From contig CAYHAK010000004.1 in assembly GCA_964354625.1 (NCBI GenBank), positions 1 to 60,551 of the forward strand: a DNA stretch of 60,551 bases. Direction: 5' to 3'. Source of the stretch: DATKKK01 sp964354625 (GTDB lineage Archaea; Thermoproteota; Bathyarchaeia; Bathyarchaeales; Bathycorpusculaceae). The translations under genes were made by a program, and so were the position numbers. This document shows, piece by piece, positions 50,066-58,999 of this stretch. The notes beneath the pieces are model-generated. The model was not told the origin of the DNA and made no database searches. It saw only the letters and a list, made by a program, of their open reading frames with translations. Each line of letters opens with the position of its first letter. The stretch's first letter is position 1.

Positions 50066-50091
50066 CGCACGGGAACCATTTCTGGGGTAAC

Positions 50092-50913
50092 ATGAGCCTC
50101 CTAGAAAAAACGAAGCAACTACTTCGAACACATCGAATCTCACCGAACAAGCTTCTCGGGCAAAACTTCACCATTGAACCCTCGGTTCTTGAACGTGTGG
50201 TTGAGTACGCCTCACTAGCTAAAGACGACATAGTGCTTGACATCGGCGCAGGCTTCGGCTTCCTAACGAGGATTCTTGCAGACAAATGTGGACGCGTTGC
50301 AGCAGTCGAAGCAGACGAGACGCTTGTAGGCGTCTTGCGTGAACAGCTGGTTGGCCTTCACAACGTCGAAATCATCAGAGGCAACGTGCTCAAAACGGAA
50401 CTGCCGGCCTTCAGCAAAGTGGTCTCGATCCCGCCCTACCAGATCTCTTCGAAACTGGTTGCGTGGCTTTTCAAGAAAGCCTTCAGTCAGGCAATCCTTG
50501 TTTTTCAGAAGGAATTCGTGAACCGTCTGGTGGCCTCAGTTGGTACCGACGACTATGGCTGGTTGGCTGTCTTGGCCTACTACTATTTTGAGGCTGAGCT
50601 TCTCGACGAAATCCCAAAACGGATGTTTTACCCTGAACCACAGGTGGATTCGATTATCATACGCCTGACGCCCAAAGAACCTAAGCCCTTCACGTTAAAG
50701 AAAGAGGAGCAATTTGCAGTGCTCGCACAGTCACTTTTCACGAATCGCAACAGGAAGGTCAGGAACGCCGCCTTGCCATTCATGCGAGGGATGATGGGCA
50801 TGAGCAAGGAGGATGCATGCAGACGTGCTGAGGAGTTGCCCTTCCGTGGCAGACGGCCGAGAGAGCTGGCCCCAGAGGACATCGGAGAACTCGCAAATGC
50901 CCTCGTCAGCTAA
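50092..50913 (+). CDS. ksgA: 16S rRNA dimethyladenosine transferase KsgA/Dim1
   Basis: A 273-residue methyltransferase that dimethylates two adenines at the 3' end of 16S rRNA. ISPNKLLGQNFTIEPSVLERVVEYA and motif I DIGAGFGFLTR are typical. Motif IV, normally NLPY, reads SIPPYQISSKL (about residues 111-121), so the asparagine expected to contact the target base is replaced. The C-terminal helical domain is complete. The HemK-like gene overlaps its last 17 bases. Confidence 0.93.
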   Translation: MSLLEKTKQLLRTHRISPNKLLGQNFTIEPSVLERVVEYASLAKDDIVLDIGAGFGFLTRILADKCGRVAAVEADETLVGVLREQLVGLHNVEIIRGNVLKTELPAFSKVVSIPPYQISSKLVAWLFKKAFSQAILVFQKEFVNRLVASVGTDDYGWLAVLAYYYFEAELLDEIPKRMFYPEPQVDSIIIRLTPKEPKPFTLKKEEQFAVLAQSLFTNRNRKVRNAALPFMRGMMGMSKEDACRRAEELPFRGRRPRELAPEDIGELANALVS

Positions 50914-51511
50914 GAAAGTGTTCTTTGCAGATCACGCCTTCCACATTGCGGAGAACGTCTACGAGCCTGCGGACGACTCAATCTTTTTCGCCGAAAACCT
51001 CTGTGTCAAAAAGGGCGATTTCGTTCTTGATATGGGCACGGGTTGCGGTATCCTTGGCATACTTGCGGCGATTAAGGATGCTCATGTTGTTGCCGTTGAC
51101 ATCAATCCTTTCGCCGTTCGCTGTGCCAAGGAGAATGGGACACTAAACCATGTTACTGCGAGGCTTTCTATCGTGCAAGGGGATCTTTTTGCACCTATGG
51201 GTCCCGTCGGGCGGTTTGACGCGGTGTTTTTCAATGCTCCTTACTTGCCTGCAGAGGACTCTGATGGTGACTCATGGCTTGAAAAGGCGTGGGTGGGAGG
51301 TCCCTCCGGCAGGGAAGTGATTGACCGATTCATTGCCGAGGTTCCCAAATACCTCAAGGCAGAAGGCCATGTTTTCCTAATGCAGTCTACGTTAAGCGGT
51401 GTTGAAGAAACTCGACAAAGGTTTCGTGCCTGCGGTTTGGAGGTACGCATTGCGGCGAAGCGTCACCTGCCCCTTTTTGAGTCGCTAGTGCTCGTCGTGG
51501 CAGGGCACTGA
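50897..51511 (+). CDS. HemK/PrmC-like protein methyltransferase (Mtq2-type)
   Basis: A 204-residue class I methyltransferase. EPADDSIFFAENL and motif I VLDMGTGCGILGILAA are standard for HemK2/Mtq2 homologues, which methylate the GGQ glutamine of release factor. The catalytic NPPY is FNAPYLP here, retaining Asn, Pro and Tyr with one Pro changed. C-terminal segments match the archaeal form. Translation restarts inside the end of ksgA, so the pair is coupled. Confidence 0.9.
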   Translation: MPSSAKKVFFADHAFHIAENVYEPADDSIFFAENLCVKKGDFVLDMGTGCGILGILAAIKDAHVVAVDINPFAVRCAKENGTLNHVTARLSIVQGDLFAPMGPVGRFDAVFFNAPYLPAEDSDGDSWLEKAWVGGPSGREVIDRFIAEVPKYLKAEGHVFLMQSTLSGVEETRQRFRACGLEVRIAAKRHLPLFESLVLVVAGH

Positions 51512-51564
51512 AAATTAAGTAGGTCATCCACATACTTTGGCACTGTGAATGGCAAGGGTGGGTT

Positions 51565-51921
51565 GTGGCCTACTGCGGGATTGTCTGCTCTGACTGCCCA
51601 GTTCCGATTGCCACACAGAAGAATGACGATCAGGAACGACAAAGAGTGGCTGAGATGTTCACGAAACAGTATGGGAGAGAATACAGACCAGAAGACATCA
51701 ACTCCGCCGGTTGCGTGACCGATTGTCCTCGCATCTTCAGCTACTGCGGCACCTGCAAAATCAGGAAATGCGCCCAAGAAAAGAGGGTTGAGAACTGTGC
51801 CTTCTGTCCAGGATACCCTTGCGGAATGCTTTCGAAGCTTCTCAATGCCTATTCGAAGGCCAAGGGCACGCTTGACGAAATCAGGCATCAGCATAGCCTT
51901 GCATGGAGCTCGGTTGGCTAG
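51565..51921 (+). CDS. Cysteine-rich DUF3795-like protein
   Basis: A 118-residue protein: AYCGIVCSDCPVPIATQKND at the start, then CVTDCPRIFSYCGTCKIRKCAQEK and CAFCPGYPCGML. Eleven or more cysteines in CxxC spacing suggest zinc or Fe-S binding. DUF3795 proteins are common in anaerobes, and their function is unknown. GTG 51565 follows GGGTGG. Its stop overlaps the convergent GNAT gene by four bases. Confidence 0.8.
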   Translation: MAYCGIVCSDCPVPIATQKNDDQERQRVAEMFTKQYGREYRPEDINSAGCVTDCPRIFSYCGTCKIRKCAQEKRVENCAFCPGYPCGMLSKLLNAYSKAKGTLDEIRHQHSLAWSSVG

Positions 51922-52523
51922 TACAGGATTTTTCGAAGCCTAAGTTCGTCTCTTACCGGTAGACCTCCTATGCCCGGGATGAGGCCTCCATGCTTCTCGG
52001 CTATGACGTCTGGTTTGACCTCATAGATCTGGAAGCCAAGCGCCTGATAGAAACTCAAAGCAGGCAAGTCGTCATTGGAGGTCGAAACCAGCAGCCTCTT
52101 TTTTCTCAGCTTCCTAGCCTCAGTCTCTATCTTGGAGATGAGGCTCCTGCCCATGCCAGTGCTCTGATATTGGGGAAGTATGCCCAAGGCCACGACAATG
52201 ATGGCGTCATCTGCCTCAGCAAAAGAGGCAAACCCAACAACGCCTTCCTCAGCTTGCGCCACGCATGCGGGAAGATCGGCCACGTTGAGCTTCTTGTCAA
52301 AGGTTAGCTGCTCCTCCTCCCCCCAAAATCTCTTGACAAGTTCGCGAATCTTGGCCTTTTCTCTTTCCGAAGACACCCTCAAAGTTCTGAACTTCGTCTT
52401 CTTCTTCTTCTTCTTGAGGCAAGACGGACAGACTGTTCGCAGTCTTGCGTGCGGGCCACAAACCAACTCCCCACAGGCGCTACATCTGTAGACAGGTTCC
52501 TCGTTGCAGCGACCACATTTCAT
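51918..52523 (-). CDS. Zinc-finger-GNAT fusion acetyltransferase
   Basis: A 201-residue protein joining a small zinc finger (MKCGRCNEEPVYRCSACGEL then CGPHARLRTVCPSC, B-box or AN1-like spacing, residues 3-35), a run of six lysines, and a GNAT domain. In the latter, VVALGILPQYQSTGMGRSLISKIE is the acetyl-CoA motif and LPALSFYQALGFQIYEV motif B. The finger may deliver the enzyme to protein or nucleic-acid targets. The poly-lysine is encoded by repeated AAG codons. Confidence 0.82.
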   Translation of the reverse strand: MKCGRCNEEPVYRCSACGELVCGPHARLRTVCPSCLKKKKKKTKFRTLRVSSEREKAKIRELVKRFWGEEEQLTFDKKLNVADLPACVAQAEEGVVGFASFAEADDAIIVVALGILPQYQSTGMGRSLISKIETEARKLRKKRLLVSTSNDDLPALSFYQALGFQIYEVKPDVIAEKHGGLIPGIGGLPVRDELRLRKILY

Positions 52524-52558
52524 CTGGCTTTCTCCTCTACTTTTGTTCTGTTGAAAAA

Positions 52559-52568
52559 GTATATAACG
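52559..52568 (+). promoter_or_regulatory. TATA box of the dCTP deaminase-like gene
   Basis: GTATATAACG lies 45-54 bases before ATG 52613, with a GGAGGAG purine run between. Confidence 0.55.
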
Positions 52569-52612
52569 TGAGAGTTTCGTATTGCTAGAAAAGCGTTGGA
52601 GGAGCTGGGTCT

Positions 52613-53131
52613 ATGTGTGTGATCGGCAGAGACAGGTTGAAGGAGCTCATCGACAATTATAAGGTCATCTATCCGTATGACTACAATCTGCTGGATGGCG
52701 ATGGCTACATCATGACCGTCCGGGAGGAGACCACACTACACTATCTGGAGCACAAGAACTTGATTTCGCATGAGATCATCTTCGCCCCGCCGACCTTCGT
52801 GGCACACTTGACTGCCAAGAGCAAGTACGGGCGTATGGGCCTGTCTTTCTTGAATGCGGCGAAGGTACACAGCGGTTTCGTAGGCAGACTGGCTTTAGAG
52901 CTTGTAAACTTGAGCAACGATCGACGCCCAATAACCATCAAGCGAGGCGACCCGTTTATGCACGTCGAGTTTGTCACGCGCGAGGGCGAGCCTGCGCCAT
53001 ACAACGGTGAATACCAGTTTCAGTTTCTGTCCGACGATGAGATGCAGATGTACATTCCAATATTGAAGAAGGTCTTTCCGAACTACGATGAGCTTTCGAG
53101 GGCGTGGTTCAAGAACAAGCGGCTGCAGTAG
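52613..53131 (+). CDS. dcd: dCTP deaminase / dUTPase family protein
   Basis: A 172-residue trimeric jelly-roll enzyme. AKSKYGRMGL supplies the Ser and Arg that hold the phosphates, and AAKVHSGFVGRLALELVN carries the Ala, the glycine-rich turn and the catalytic Glu of dCTP deaminases; His-Ser replaces the usual Asp-Pro before the glycine. It deaminates dCTP to dUTP or, in bifunctional forms, goes on to dUMP. It is monocistronic with a strong TATA box. Confidence 0.85.
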   Translation: MCVIGRDRLKELIDNYKVIYPYDYNLLDGDGYIMTVREETTLHYLEHKNLISHEIIFAPPTFVAHLTAKSKYGRMGLSFLNAAKVHSGFVGRLALELVNLSNDRRPITIKRGDPFMHVEFVTREGEPAPYNGEYQFQFLSDDEMQMYIPILKKVFPNYDELSRAWFKNKRLQ

Positions 53132-53215
53132 CGAAGACTGGCTGTATTTTCTGTTCTGATCTTGAAAGTTGACGTTGATTTCATAATCTTACTCAATAGG
53201 CTCGATCAACGATTT

Positions 53216-53225
53216 GTTTAAATAC
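53216..53225 (+). promoter_or_regulatory. TATA box of the L10e gene
   Basis: GTTTAAATAC, a near-consensus box, lies 35-44 bases before ATG 53260; AGAGGA precedes the start. Confidence 0.6.
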
Positions 53226-53259
53226 GCACGTGGTTATGGTATGCAGAAGAGGAATAGCC

Positions 53260-53790
53260 ATGCGTGCGAAGAATTACAGGGCTGTTAAGGGTCAGGCTTA
53301 CACGAGGAAAGAGTATGCGAAGGGTTTTCCGCCGCCCAAGATAAACAAGTTCATTATGGGCGACACGAAGGCCACGTTTGAGTATGAGGGTAAACTTATC
53401 GCACTCGAAAGGGCCCAGATTCGCCACAGCGCCCTGGAGGCGGCCAGAGTGGCCACAAACCGAGGTCTCATGGAAAAACTCGTCAACAACTACTACCTGC
53501 AAGTTCACCCGTACCCCCACACGATTCTGCGCGAGAACAAAATGATTTTCGGCGCGCACGCCGATCGTCTTCAAGACGGCATGCGCAGGTCTTTCGGCAA
53601 GCCTAACGGGACCGCAGCACGAGTGAGGGCCAACCAGATCATAATCACCGTCAGAGTAAACAAGGACAGCATCGAGCTTGCGAAGAGGTCTTTGAAGAAT
53701 GGCGCTGCGAAGCTTCCTATCCCGTGCAGGGTTGTCATTGAGAAGCTGCAGCCTGAGGCACCACAGGAGCAGGTGAAGCAAGTTGTCTGA
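53260..53790 (+). CDS. rpl10e: 50S ribosomal protein L10e (L16 family)
   Basis: A 176-residue protein: RAKNYRAVKGQAYTRKEYAKGFPPPKI at the N-terminus, YYLQVHPYPHTILRENKMIFGAHADRLQDGMRRSFGKPNGTAARV in the tRNA-facing core. It sits at the A-site side of the large subunit. ATG 53260 is set by homology; the frame is open to 53230. The PEP synthase gene begins one base after its stop. Confidence 0.96.
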   Translation: MRAKNYRAVKGQAYTRKEYAKGFPPPKINKFIMGDTKATFEYEGKLIALERAQIRHSALEAARVATNRGLMEKLVNNYYLQVHPYPHTILRENKMIFGAHADRLQDGMRRSFGKPNGTAARVRANQIIITVRVNKDSIELAKRSLKNGAAKLPIPCRVVIEKLQPEAPQEQVKQVV

Positions 53791-53791
53791 A

Positions 53792-56230
53792 ATGAAAACT
53801 GATCTTGTTTTGTGGTTTGAAAATCTCAGAAAGACCGACATTCCTTCTGTAGGAGGCAAGAACGCTAATCTGGGAGAAATGATCAACGCGGGGATACCGG
53901 TTCCGCCAGGCTTCGCCATTACCGCGTTTTCCTACAAGAAGTACATTGAAGAGACAGGTATATCAAACAAGATCTACGAGGTCATAAAGGAAACAGTTAC
54001 AAACGTTGATGATCCGAAACAGTATGAGATTGCCTCCAAGCGCATCCGTGAGCTGATCGAGTCTACGCCCATGCCGAAGGACACTGAGGCAGCTGTTAGG
54101 ACGGCGTATGAAGAGCTGTGCAGAAGGCTGAATTTGAAGGACGTGTTTGTGGCGGTGCGTTCAAGCGCCACGGCTGAAGACTTGGCTGACGCTTCGTTTG
54201 CAGGGCAGCAGGAGACATTTCTTAATGTGCGAGGCATAAAGGACCTTCTAGAAGCGACGGTCAAATGCTGGTCCAGCCTGTTCACGCCCAGGGCCATATT
54301 CTACCGCACCGAAAAAGGCTTCGCCCACGAAAAAGTCTTCATCAGCGTGGGCGTCCAGAAGATGGTCAATTCTCGAGCTGCAGGCGTAATGTTTACCATC
54401 AACCCAGTCACCGGCGACCCAAGTCAGATTGTCATTGAGGGCAGCTATGGTCTCGGTGAGGCCGTCGTGTCAGGTTCAGTTACCCCTGACGATTTTGTGG
54501 TTGATAAGAAGAGCGTTAAGATTGTGGAGAGGCGTTTGGTCAAGAAGACAGTAGCTTATTTGCGCGACTCGAATACGGGTAAGACGATGCATGTTGAGGT
54601 TCCTGCGGACAAGCAGGGGGCTTCATGCGTTGCCGATGAGGAAGTGCTCAGGCTCGGCGAACTCGCTAACCGGATAGAGCAGCACTATGGTAAAGCCATG
54701 GACATTGAATGGGCCATTGATCGTGACTTGCAGTTTCCAGGCAGTATGTTCATCGTGCAGGCGAGGCCTGAGACGGTCTGGAGCCAGAAGGCTGCTGAGG
54801 CGCCTTCAGCGACGCAGGGGAAGCCTGCTGAGGCTTTGAAGGTTGTTCTCAAAGGTATTGCTGCAGGCAAGAGAGGCTATGGGTCGGGCAGGGCCAAGGT
54901 CGTAGCAAGCATCGATGAAGCCTCTAAACTGATGCAGAAAGGCGACATACTTGTAACTGAGATGACGAACCCTGACTATGTGCCTTACATGAAGATGGCT
55001 TCAGCAATCGTCACCGACAAGGGCGGAGTCACGTGCCACGCTGCCATCGTGAGTCGTGAACTGGGTATACCGTGTGTTGTCGGTTCGGAGACTGCCACGA
55101 AGTTGATGGTCACGGGTAAGGAGTACACGGTGGATTCGAAAAGCGGTGTTGTCTATGAGGGCTTGATGCAGATGGCTGAACAGCCTGCGGCTGTCGGGGT
55201 GAATTCGCAAGCGCCTGGGATGGTTGGCGGCGTGTTCCAGTCAGTGCCCGTTACGGCGACGAAGATCTATATGAACTTGGGTGTTCCGGAGAAAATTGTG
55301 GACTACCAGGACTTGCCGTTTGAAGGCATAGGCCTCATGCGCACCGAGTTTATTCTGGCAAGCTACATTGGCGAGCATCCGATGCTTTTCGTGGAGACAG
55401 GACGGAGCCAAGTCTTCGTGGACAAGATGGCTGAAGGTATAGCCGTCGTTGCCAGAGCTATTCAGCCTCGTCCAGTTGTGGTGCGTTTCAGCGACTTCAA
55501 GACTAACGAGTACCGCGAGCTGAAGGGTGGCGAGAAGTACGAGATCGTTGAGGCTAACCCGATGCTGGGTTGGCGTGGTTGCAGTCGCTACATTAGTCAG
55601 TGGTACGAAAAGGCTTTCAGGCTTGAGTGTAAGGCAATCCAGAAGTGCCGCATGGAATGGGGCCTCAAAAACGTGTGGGTCATGCTGCCTGTCGTGCGCA
55701 CACTGTGGGAAGTCAAAGCAGTCTTGGAGATCATGCGCCAAGAAGGCCTAGAACGGTCGAAAGACTTCAAGATATGGTTCATGGCGGAAACACCATCAAT
55801 AGCCATACTAGCTGACGAATTCTCGAAGCTTGTTGACGGCTTTTCCATAGGCTCGAACGACATGACTCAGGGCATACTGATGATTGACAGGGATTCGGAG
55901 CGCCTCGGGCAGATGGGATACTTCGATGAGCGGGACCCCGCTGTGGAACGGATTCTTGCGCACTTAATTAGGGTGGCTCACGAGAACGGTTGCACTGTTT
56001 CCATATGTGGCGAGGGTCCGTCGAATTTGCCTGACTTCGCTGAGTTTCTGGTGCGGAATGGCATTGACAGCATTTCGGTGAACAATGATGCGGTGGTGGC
56101 TACGAAGAAGCTTGTGGCCAGCATTGAGCAGAAGCTGATTCTCGAGCAACTGGCTGAGCAACAGAAGCGCGCCCTGGGCAAACCGATTCGCAAGCCGAAA
56201 CAGGCCTGGGAATGGACAGCCGAAGAGTAA
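53792..56230 (+). CDS. ppsA: Phosphoenolpyruvate synthase (pyruvate, water dikinase)
   Basis: An 812-residue gluconeogenic enzyme making PEP from pyruvate and ATP. The ATP-grasp domain starts VGGKNANLGEMINAGIPVPPGF. The swivelling domain carries the phospho-histidine in DKGGVTCHAAIVSRELGIPC (about residue 416). The TIM-barrel PEP domain ends with FSIGSNDMTQGIL and the catalytic cysteine loop VSICGEGPSN. ATG 53792 is preferred; a TTG at 53783 would overlap rpl10e. Confidence 0.96.
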   Translation: MKTDLVLWFENLRKTDIPSVGGKNANLGEMINAGIPVPPGFAITAFSYKKYIEETGISNKIYEVIKETVTNVDDPKQYEIASKRIRELIESTPMPKDTEAAVRTAYEELCRRLNLKDVFVAVRSSATAEDLADASFAGQQETFLNVRGIKDLLEATVKCWSSLFTPRAIFYRTEKGFAHEKVFISVGVQKMVNSRAAGVMFTINPVTGDPSQIVIEGSYGLGEAVVSGSVTPDDFVVDKKSVKIVERRLVKKTVAYLRDSNTGKTMHVEVPADKQGASCVADEEVLRLGELANRIEQHYGKAMDIEWAIDRDLQFPGSMFIVQARPETVWSQKAAEAPSATQGKPAEALKVVLKGIAAGKRGYGSGRAKVVASIDEASKLMQKGDILVTEMTNPDYVPYMKMASAIVTDKGGVTCHAAIVSRELGIPCVVGSETATKLMVTGKEYTVDSKSGVVYEGLMQMAEQPAAVGVNSQAPGMVGGVFQSVPVTATKIYMNLGVPEKIVDYQDLPFEGIGLMRTEFILASYIGEHPMLFVETGRSQVFVDKMAEGIAVVARAIQPRPVVVRFSDFKTNEYRELKGGEKYEIVEANPMLGWRGCSRYISQWYEKAFRLECKAIQKCRMEWGLKNVWVMLPVVRTLWEVKAVLEIMRQEGLERSKDFKIWFMAETPSIAILADEFSKLVDGFSIGSNDMTQGILMIDRDSERLGQMGYFDERDPAVERILAHLIRVAHENGCTVSICGEGPSNLPDFAEFLVRNGIDSISVNNDAVVATKKLVASIEQKLILEQLAEQQKRALGKPIRKPKQAWEWTAEE

Positions 56231-56298
56231 ACAACAGATCCACCCTCTTTCCATATAGTGTCAATCACTGCTTTCTGTAAGGTTTTGGATGTGCTTGC

Positions 56299-57300
56299 AT
56301 GAAGCATTTTGATCTGGAAGAAGAGAGAGTAAAACAGGAGATTCTGAGGCTTGGAGCCAAACGTGTTCTCATTCAGCTGCCGGAAGGCCTGAAGCCTGAG
56401 GCGCCGCATCTCGCGAAAATCGTCGAAAAGGCGGGTGCTCTTCCGATAGTTTCAGCCGACCCATGCTACGGTGCATGCGACTTAGCCACAACGGACGCTG
56501 AGAACTTGGGCGTAGACATGACTATTCATTACGGCCATTCAAAGATGGTGAAGTATGAGCGCGTGCCCACGGTTTACATCGAGGCTCGGGCGACCGTGAG
56601 CGTTGACGAGGCAGTTGAGAAGGCCTTGCCACTGCTGGGAGGATGGCGCAAGATAGGGCTTGTCACGACGGTTCAACACGTGCAGACACTTGATCTTGTG
56701 CGGGAACTGCTGACACGTGCTGGCAAGACAGTGGTAATGGGTGACGCTGGGCGTTTGAACTATCCAGGACAGGTGGTAGGCTGCAACTACAGCAATGCGC
56801 AGTCGGTTGCGAAGGACGTTGAAGCGTTCCTGTTCGTGGGAGGCGGCTTATTCCACGCGATAGGTGTTGCACTGTCTACACAGAAGCCCACGATAGTGGC
56901 TGATCCATACGACAACAGAGCGTTCTCGGTTGACAAGGAGACTGAAAAGATCATTAAACAACGATGGGCAAACATTGAAGAGGCAAGGAAAGCCGCAAGC
57001 TTTGCGGTGATCGTGGGACTGAAGCCTGGGCAGAAAAAGCTTGAAGAGGCAATGCAGATCAAGCAGAAACTTGAAGACGGCGGCAAGACGGCGGTTCTGT
57101 TTGCGGCTGAAGAAGTCACGCCTGAGGCTCTGATGGAGTTTCCGACAATAGATGCCTACGTGAATACTGCGTGTCCGAGGATTTCGTTTGATGATGCTTC
57201 GAGGTTTAGGAAGCCGGTTTTGACTACGAATGAGGCTTTGGTGGTTGTGGGCGTGTTGTCTTGGGAAGAGCTATGCAGAAAAGGCTTGTTAGAAAACTAG
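56299..57300 (+). CDS. dph2: Diphthamide synthase Dph2
   Basis: A 333-residue radical-SAM-like enzyme that starts diphthamide formation on the histidine of elongation factor 2. The three cluster cysteines lie in ADPCYGACD (C56, one of two), VVGCNYS (about 162) and NTACPRISFDD (about 290). IQLPEGLKPEAPHLA at the N-terminus is typical. The methyltransferase gene overlaps its 3' end by 28 bases. Confidence 0.95.
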   Translation: MKHFDLEEERVKQEILRLGAKRVLIQLPEGLKPEAPHLAKIVEKAGALPIVSADPCYGACDLATTDAENLGVDMTIHYGHSKMVKYERVPTVYIEARATVSVDEAVEKALPLLGGWRKIGLVTTVQHVQTLDLVRELLTRAGKTVVMGDAGRLNYPGQVVGCNYSNAQSVAKDVEAFLFVGGGLFHAIGVALSTQKPTIVADPYDNRAFSVDKETEKIIKQRWANIEEARKAASFAVIVGLKPGQKKLEEAMQIKQKLEDGGKTAVLFAAEEVTPEALMEFPTIDAYVNTACPRISFDDASRFRKPVLTTNEALVVVGVLSWEELCRKGLLEN

Positions 57301-57980
57301 ACCTGGAACGGTTGCTTGCGAAAGCCAAGCCGCATCCTTCTCCGAGTCCGGCACTCGAACAGTACATGACACCCACCGACGTGGCTGCCACGATGCTTCA
57401 CATTGCGGCCTACACAAACAACGACGTGGTGGGCAAGGCTGTTTTGGATCTGGGCTGCGGCACGGGAAGGCTGGCGTTGGGCGCGGCTTTTCTGGGCGCG
57501 AGGCAGGTTGTGGGCTTAGACTTGGATAAAGCCTCCGTGAAGATGGCTCTTGAGGCCTCGAAGCAGACGGGACTAAGACGGAGGACGCGATGGATCATTG
57601 CGGATGTAGTTGTCGTGTGCGGAAGGTTTGACACGGTTTTGCAGAATCCGCCTTTCGGCGTTCAGAGGCGAAACGCTGATCGCAGGTTTTTGGAGAAGGC
57701 TTTGGAAGTGGGCAACGTGGTCTACTCGCTCCACAAGAGCACGCATGACACCGAAGCGTTCAGAACGCGGCTTGCTCACAGCAAGAGCGGTGTTGTGGCT
57801 GTTTCGCCTTCGCCTTTCCTGGCAAGGTTCATAGAAGATCATGGCGGTGTGATCAGGGCGGTGTATGCCATGTTGATTACGATTCCCCATATGTTCGGCT
57901 TCCACATTGAGAGAAGACACGAGTTCGTGGTTGACCTGTACGTCATCCAGGGCAAGACGAGTCCTCATGAGGTGCGTTAG
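57273..57980 (+). CDS. METTL5-like rRNA/RNA adenine methyltransferase
   Basis: A 235-residue methyltransferase. LEQYMTPTDVAATMLHIA precedes motif I VLDLGCGTGRLALGAAFLGA, and QNPPFGVQRRNADRRFLEKAL is the N6-adenine catalytic motif with the residues shared by human METTL5, which modifies 18S rRNA. ATG 57273 (MQKRLVRKLDLERLL) overlaps dph2, indicating coupling. The dph2-METTL5-csl4 order recurs in archaea. Confidence 0.9.
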   Translation: MQKRLVRKLDLERLLAKAKPHPSPSPALEQYMTPTDVAATMLHIAAYTNNDVVGKAVLDLGCGTGRLALGAAFLGARQVVGLDLDKASVKMALEASKQTGLRRRTRWIIADVVVVCGRFDTVLQNPPFGVQRRNADRRFLEKALEVGNVVYSLHKSTHDTEAFRTRLAHSKSGVVAVSPSPFLARFIEDHGGVIRAVYAMLITIPHMFGFHIERRHEFVVDLYVIQGKTSPHEVR

Positions 57981-58114
57981 CAGAGTCTCTCCTTGTTTGG
58001 GAACAAAAGGTTTATTCATAGGCTTGGAAAGTAGAGTTATGTCCATTTGGTGAACGTTTAGGCTTGATGTTAAGCGTTTGGCTCATGGATTTACCGCACT
58101 GAAAGTGAGTTGGG

Positions 58115-58714
58115 ATGAGTAAGACGTCAGAGCAGAAGTCAGGGCAGCTTGTCGTGCCTGGTGACCGTTTGGGTGTGATCGAGGAGTTCATTCCTGATGC
58201 TGGAACCTACGTTCAGGACGGCGTTATCTACTCGAAGGTTGTTGGGCATGCCTTGGTTGATCTTATGCAAAAGAAGGTTTCGGTTTTTCCGGTGGGCAAG
58301 GTAGCGAAGGTTCCCAAGGTCGGAAGCATCATTGTAGGTCAGGTTTCAAGCGTGAAGACGCAGACGGCGTCCGTGCGTTTCTCGCAGGTTGACAAGAAGC
58401 AGATTGCAGGCTTCTTCAGCGGAGTGCTGCACGTGTCTGATGTGCAGATGAGGTTCGTTGAGTCGATGTTTGACGTGTGCAAACCAGGCGACATCATAAG
58501 AGCCAAGGTGATCAGCGAGAAGAACAGAACCTATCACCTATCCACGCAGGACAAGGAGTTGGGCGTGGTCTACGGTTTCTGTTCGAACTGCGGTCAAGCC
58601 TTGGAGCAGAGGCGACAGGACATGAACTGCCCAAGATGTGGAAGAATAGAAAACCGCAAAACCGCAGCAGACTACGGCAAGGGATCAGTCTCCATTAAGG
58701 AGGAGCATGACTGA
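58115..58714 (+). CDS. csl4: Exosome RNA-binding subunit Csl4
   Basis: A 199-residue cap protein of the archaeal exosome. The N-terminal domain (VVPGDRLGVIEEFIPDAGTYVQDG) and a central S1 domain (VGSIIVGQVSSVKTQTASVRF) are followed by a zinc ribbon (CSNCGQALEQRRQDMNCPRCGRIE). It helps feed RNA into the Rrp41-Rrp42 ring. The stop of csl4 and ATG of rpo11 are adjacent. Confidence 0.95.
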   Translation: MSKTSEQKSGQLVVPGDRLGVIEEFIPDAGTYVQDGVIYSKVVGHALVDLMQKKVSVFPVGKVAKVPKVGSIIVGQVSSVKTQTASVRFSQVDKKQIAGFFSGVLHVSDVQMRFVESMFDVCKPGDIIRAKVISEKNRTYHLSTQDKELGVVYGFCSNCGQALEQRRQDMNCPRCGRIENRKTAADYGKGSVSIKEEHD

Positions 58715-58999
58715 ATGAATGTTAAGGTTTTGAAGAAAACCTCGAATGAACTCAAGATAGAAATCGAAGGTGCAGGCCACACGCTCTGCAACCTGATCCA
58801 GAAATGGCTCGTGGAAGACGAAACCACCGATCTGGCTGGATACGACATGCCACATCCGCTGGCCTCAAACCCCATAATCTACGTGCGCACCAAAGGCGGC
58901 GTGAAGCCTGAAGCCTCGCTGCGCAAGGCTGTCGAAAGCGCACGCGGCATGAACAAAGAGTTCAGCAAGGAGCTTGACAAGGCTCTCAAGAAAGTCTGA
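58715..58999 (+). CDS. rpo11: DNA-directed RNA polymerase subunit Rpo11 (RpoL)
   Basis: A 94-residue subunit that dimerises with Rpo3 to form the assembly platform of RNA polymerase. ELKIEIEGAGHTLCNLIQKWLVED and AGYDMPHPLASNPIIYVRTKGGVKP match the alpha-like motif. Cotranscribed with csl4 without a gap; its end overlaps the convergent RNase III-like gene by 14 bases. Confidence 0.95.
   Translation: MNVKVLKKTSNELKIEIEGAGHTLCNLIQKWLVEDETTDLAGYDMPHPLASNPIIYVRTKGGVKPEASLRKAVESARGMNKEFSKELDKALKKV

Noticed and set aside
54685..55741. Minus-strand frames opposite ppsA
   Set aside because: Antisense shadows of a long conserved enzyme.
57981..58114. Possible C/D box RNA before csl4
   Set aside because: No convincing pair of C and D boxes at correct spacing.
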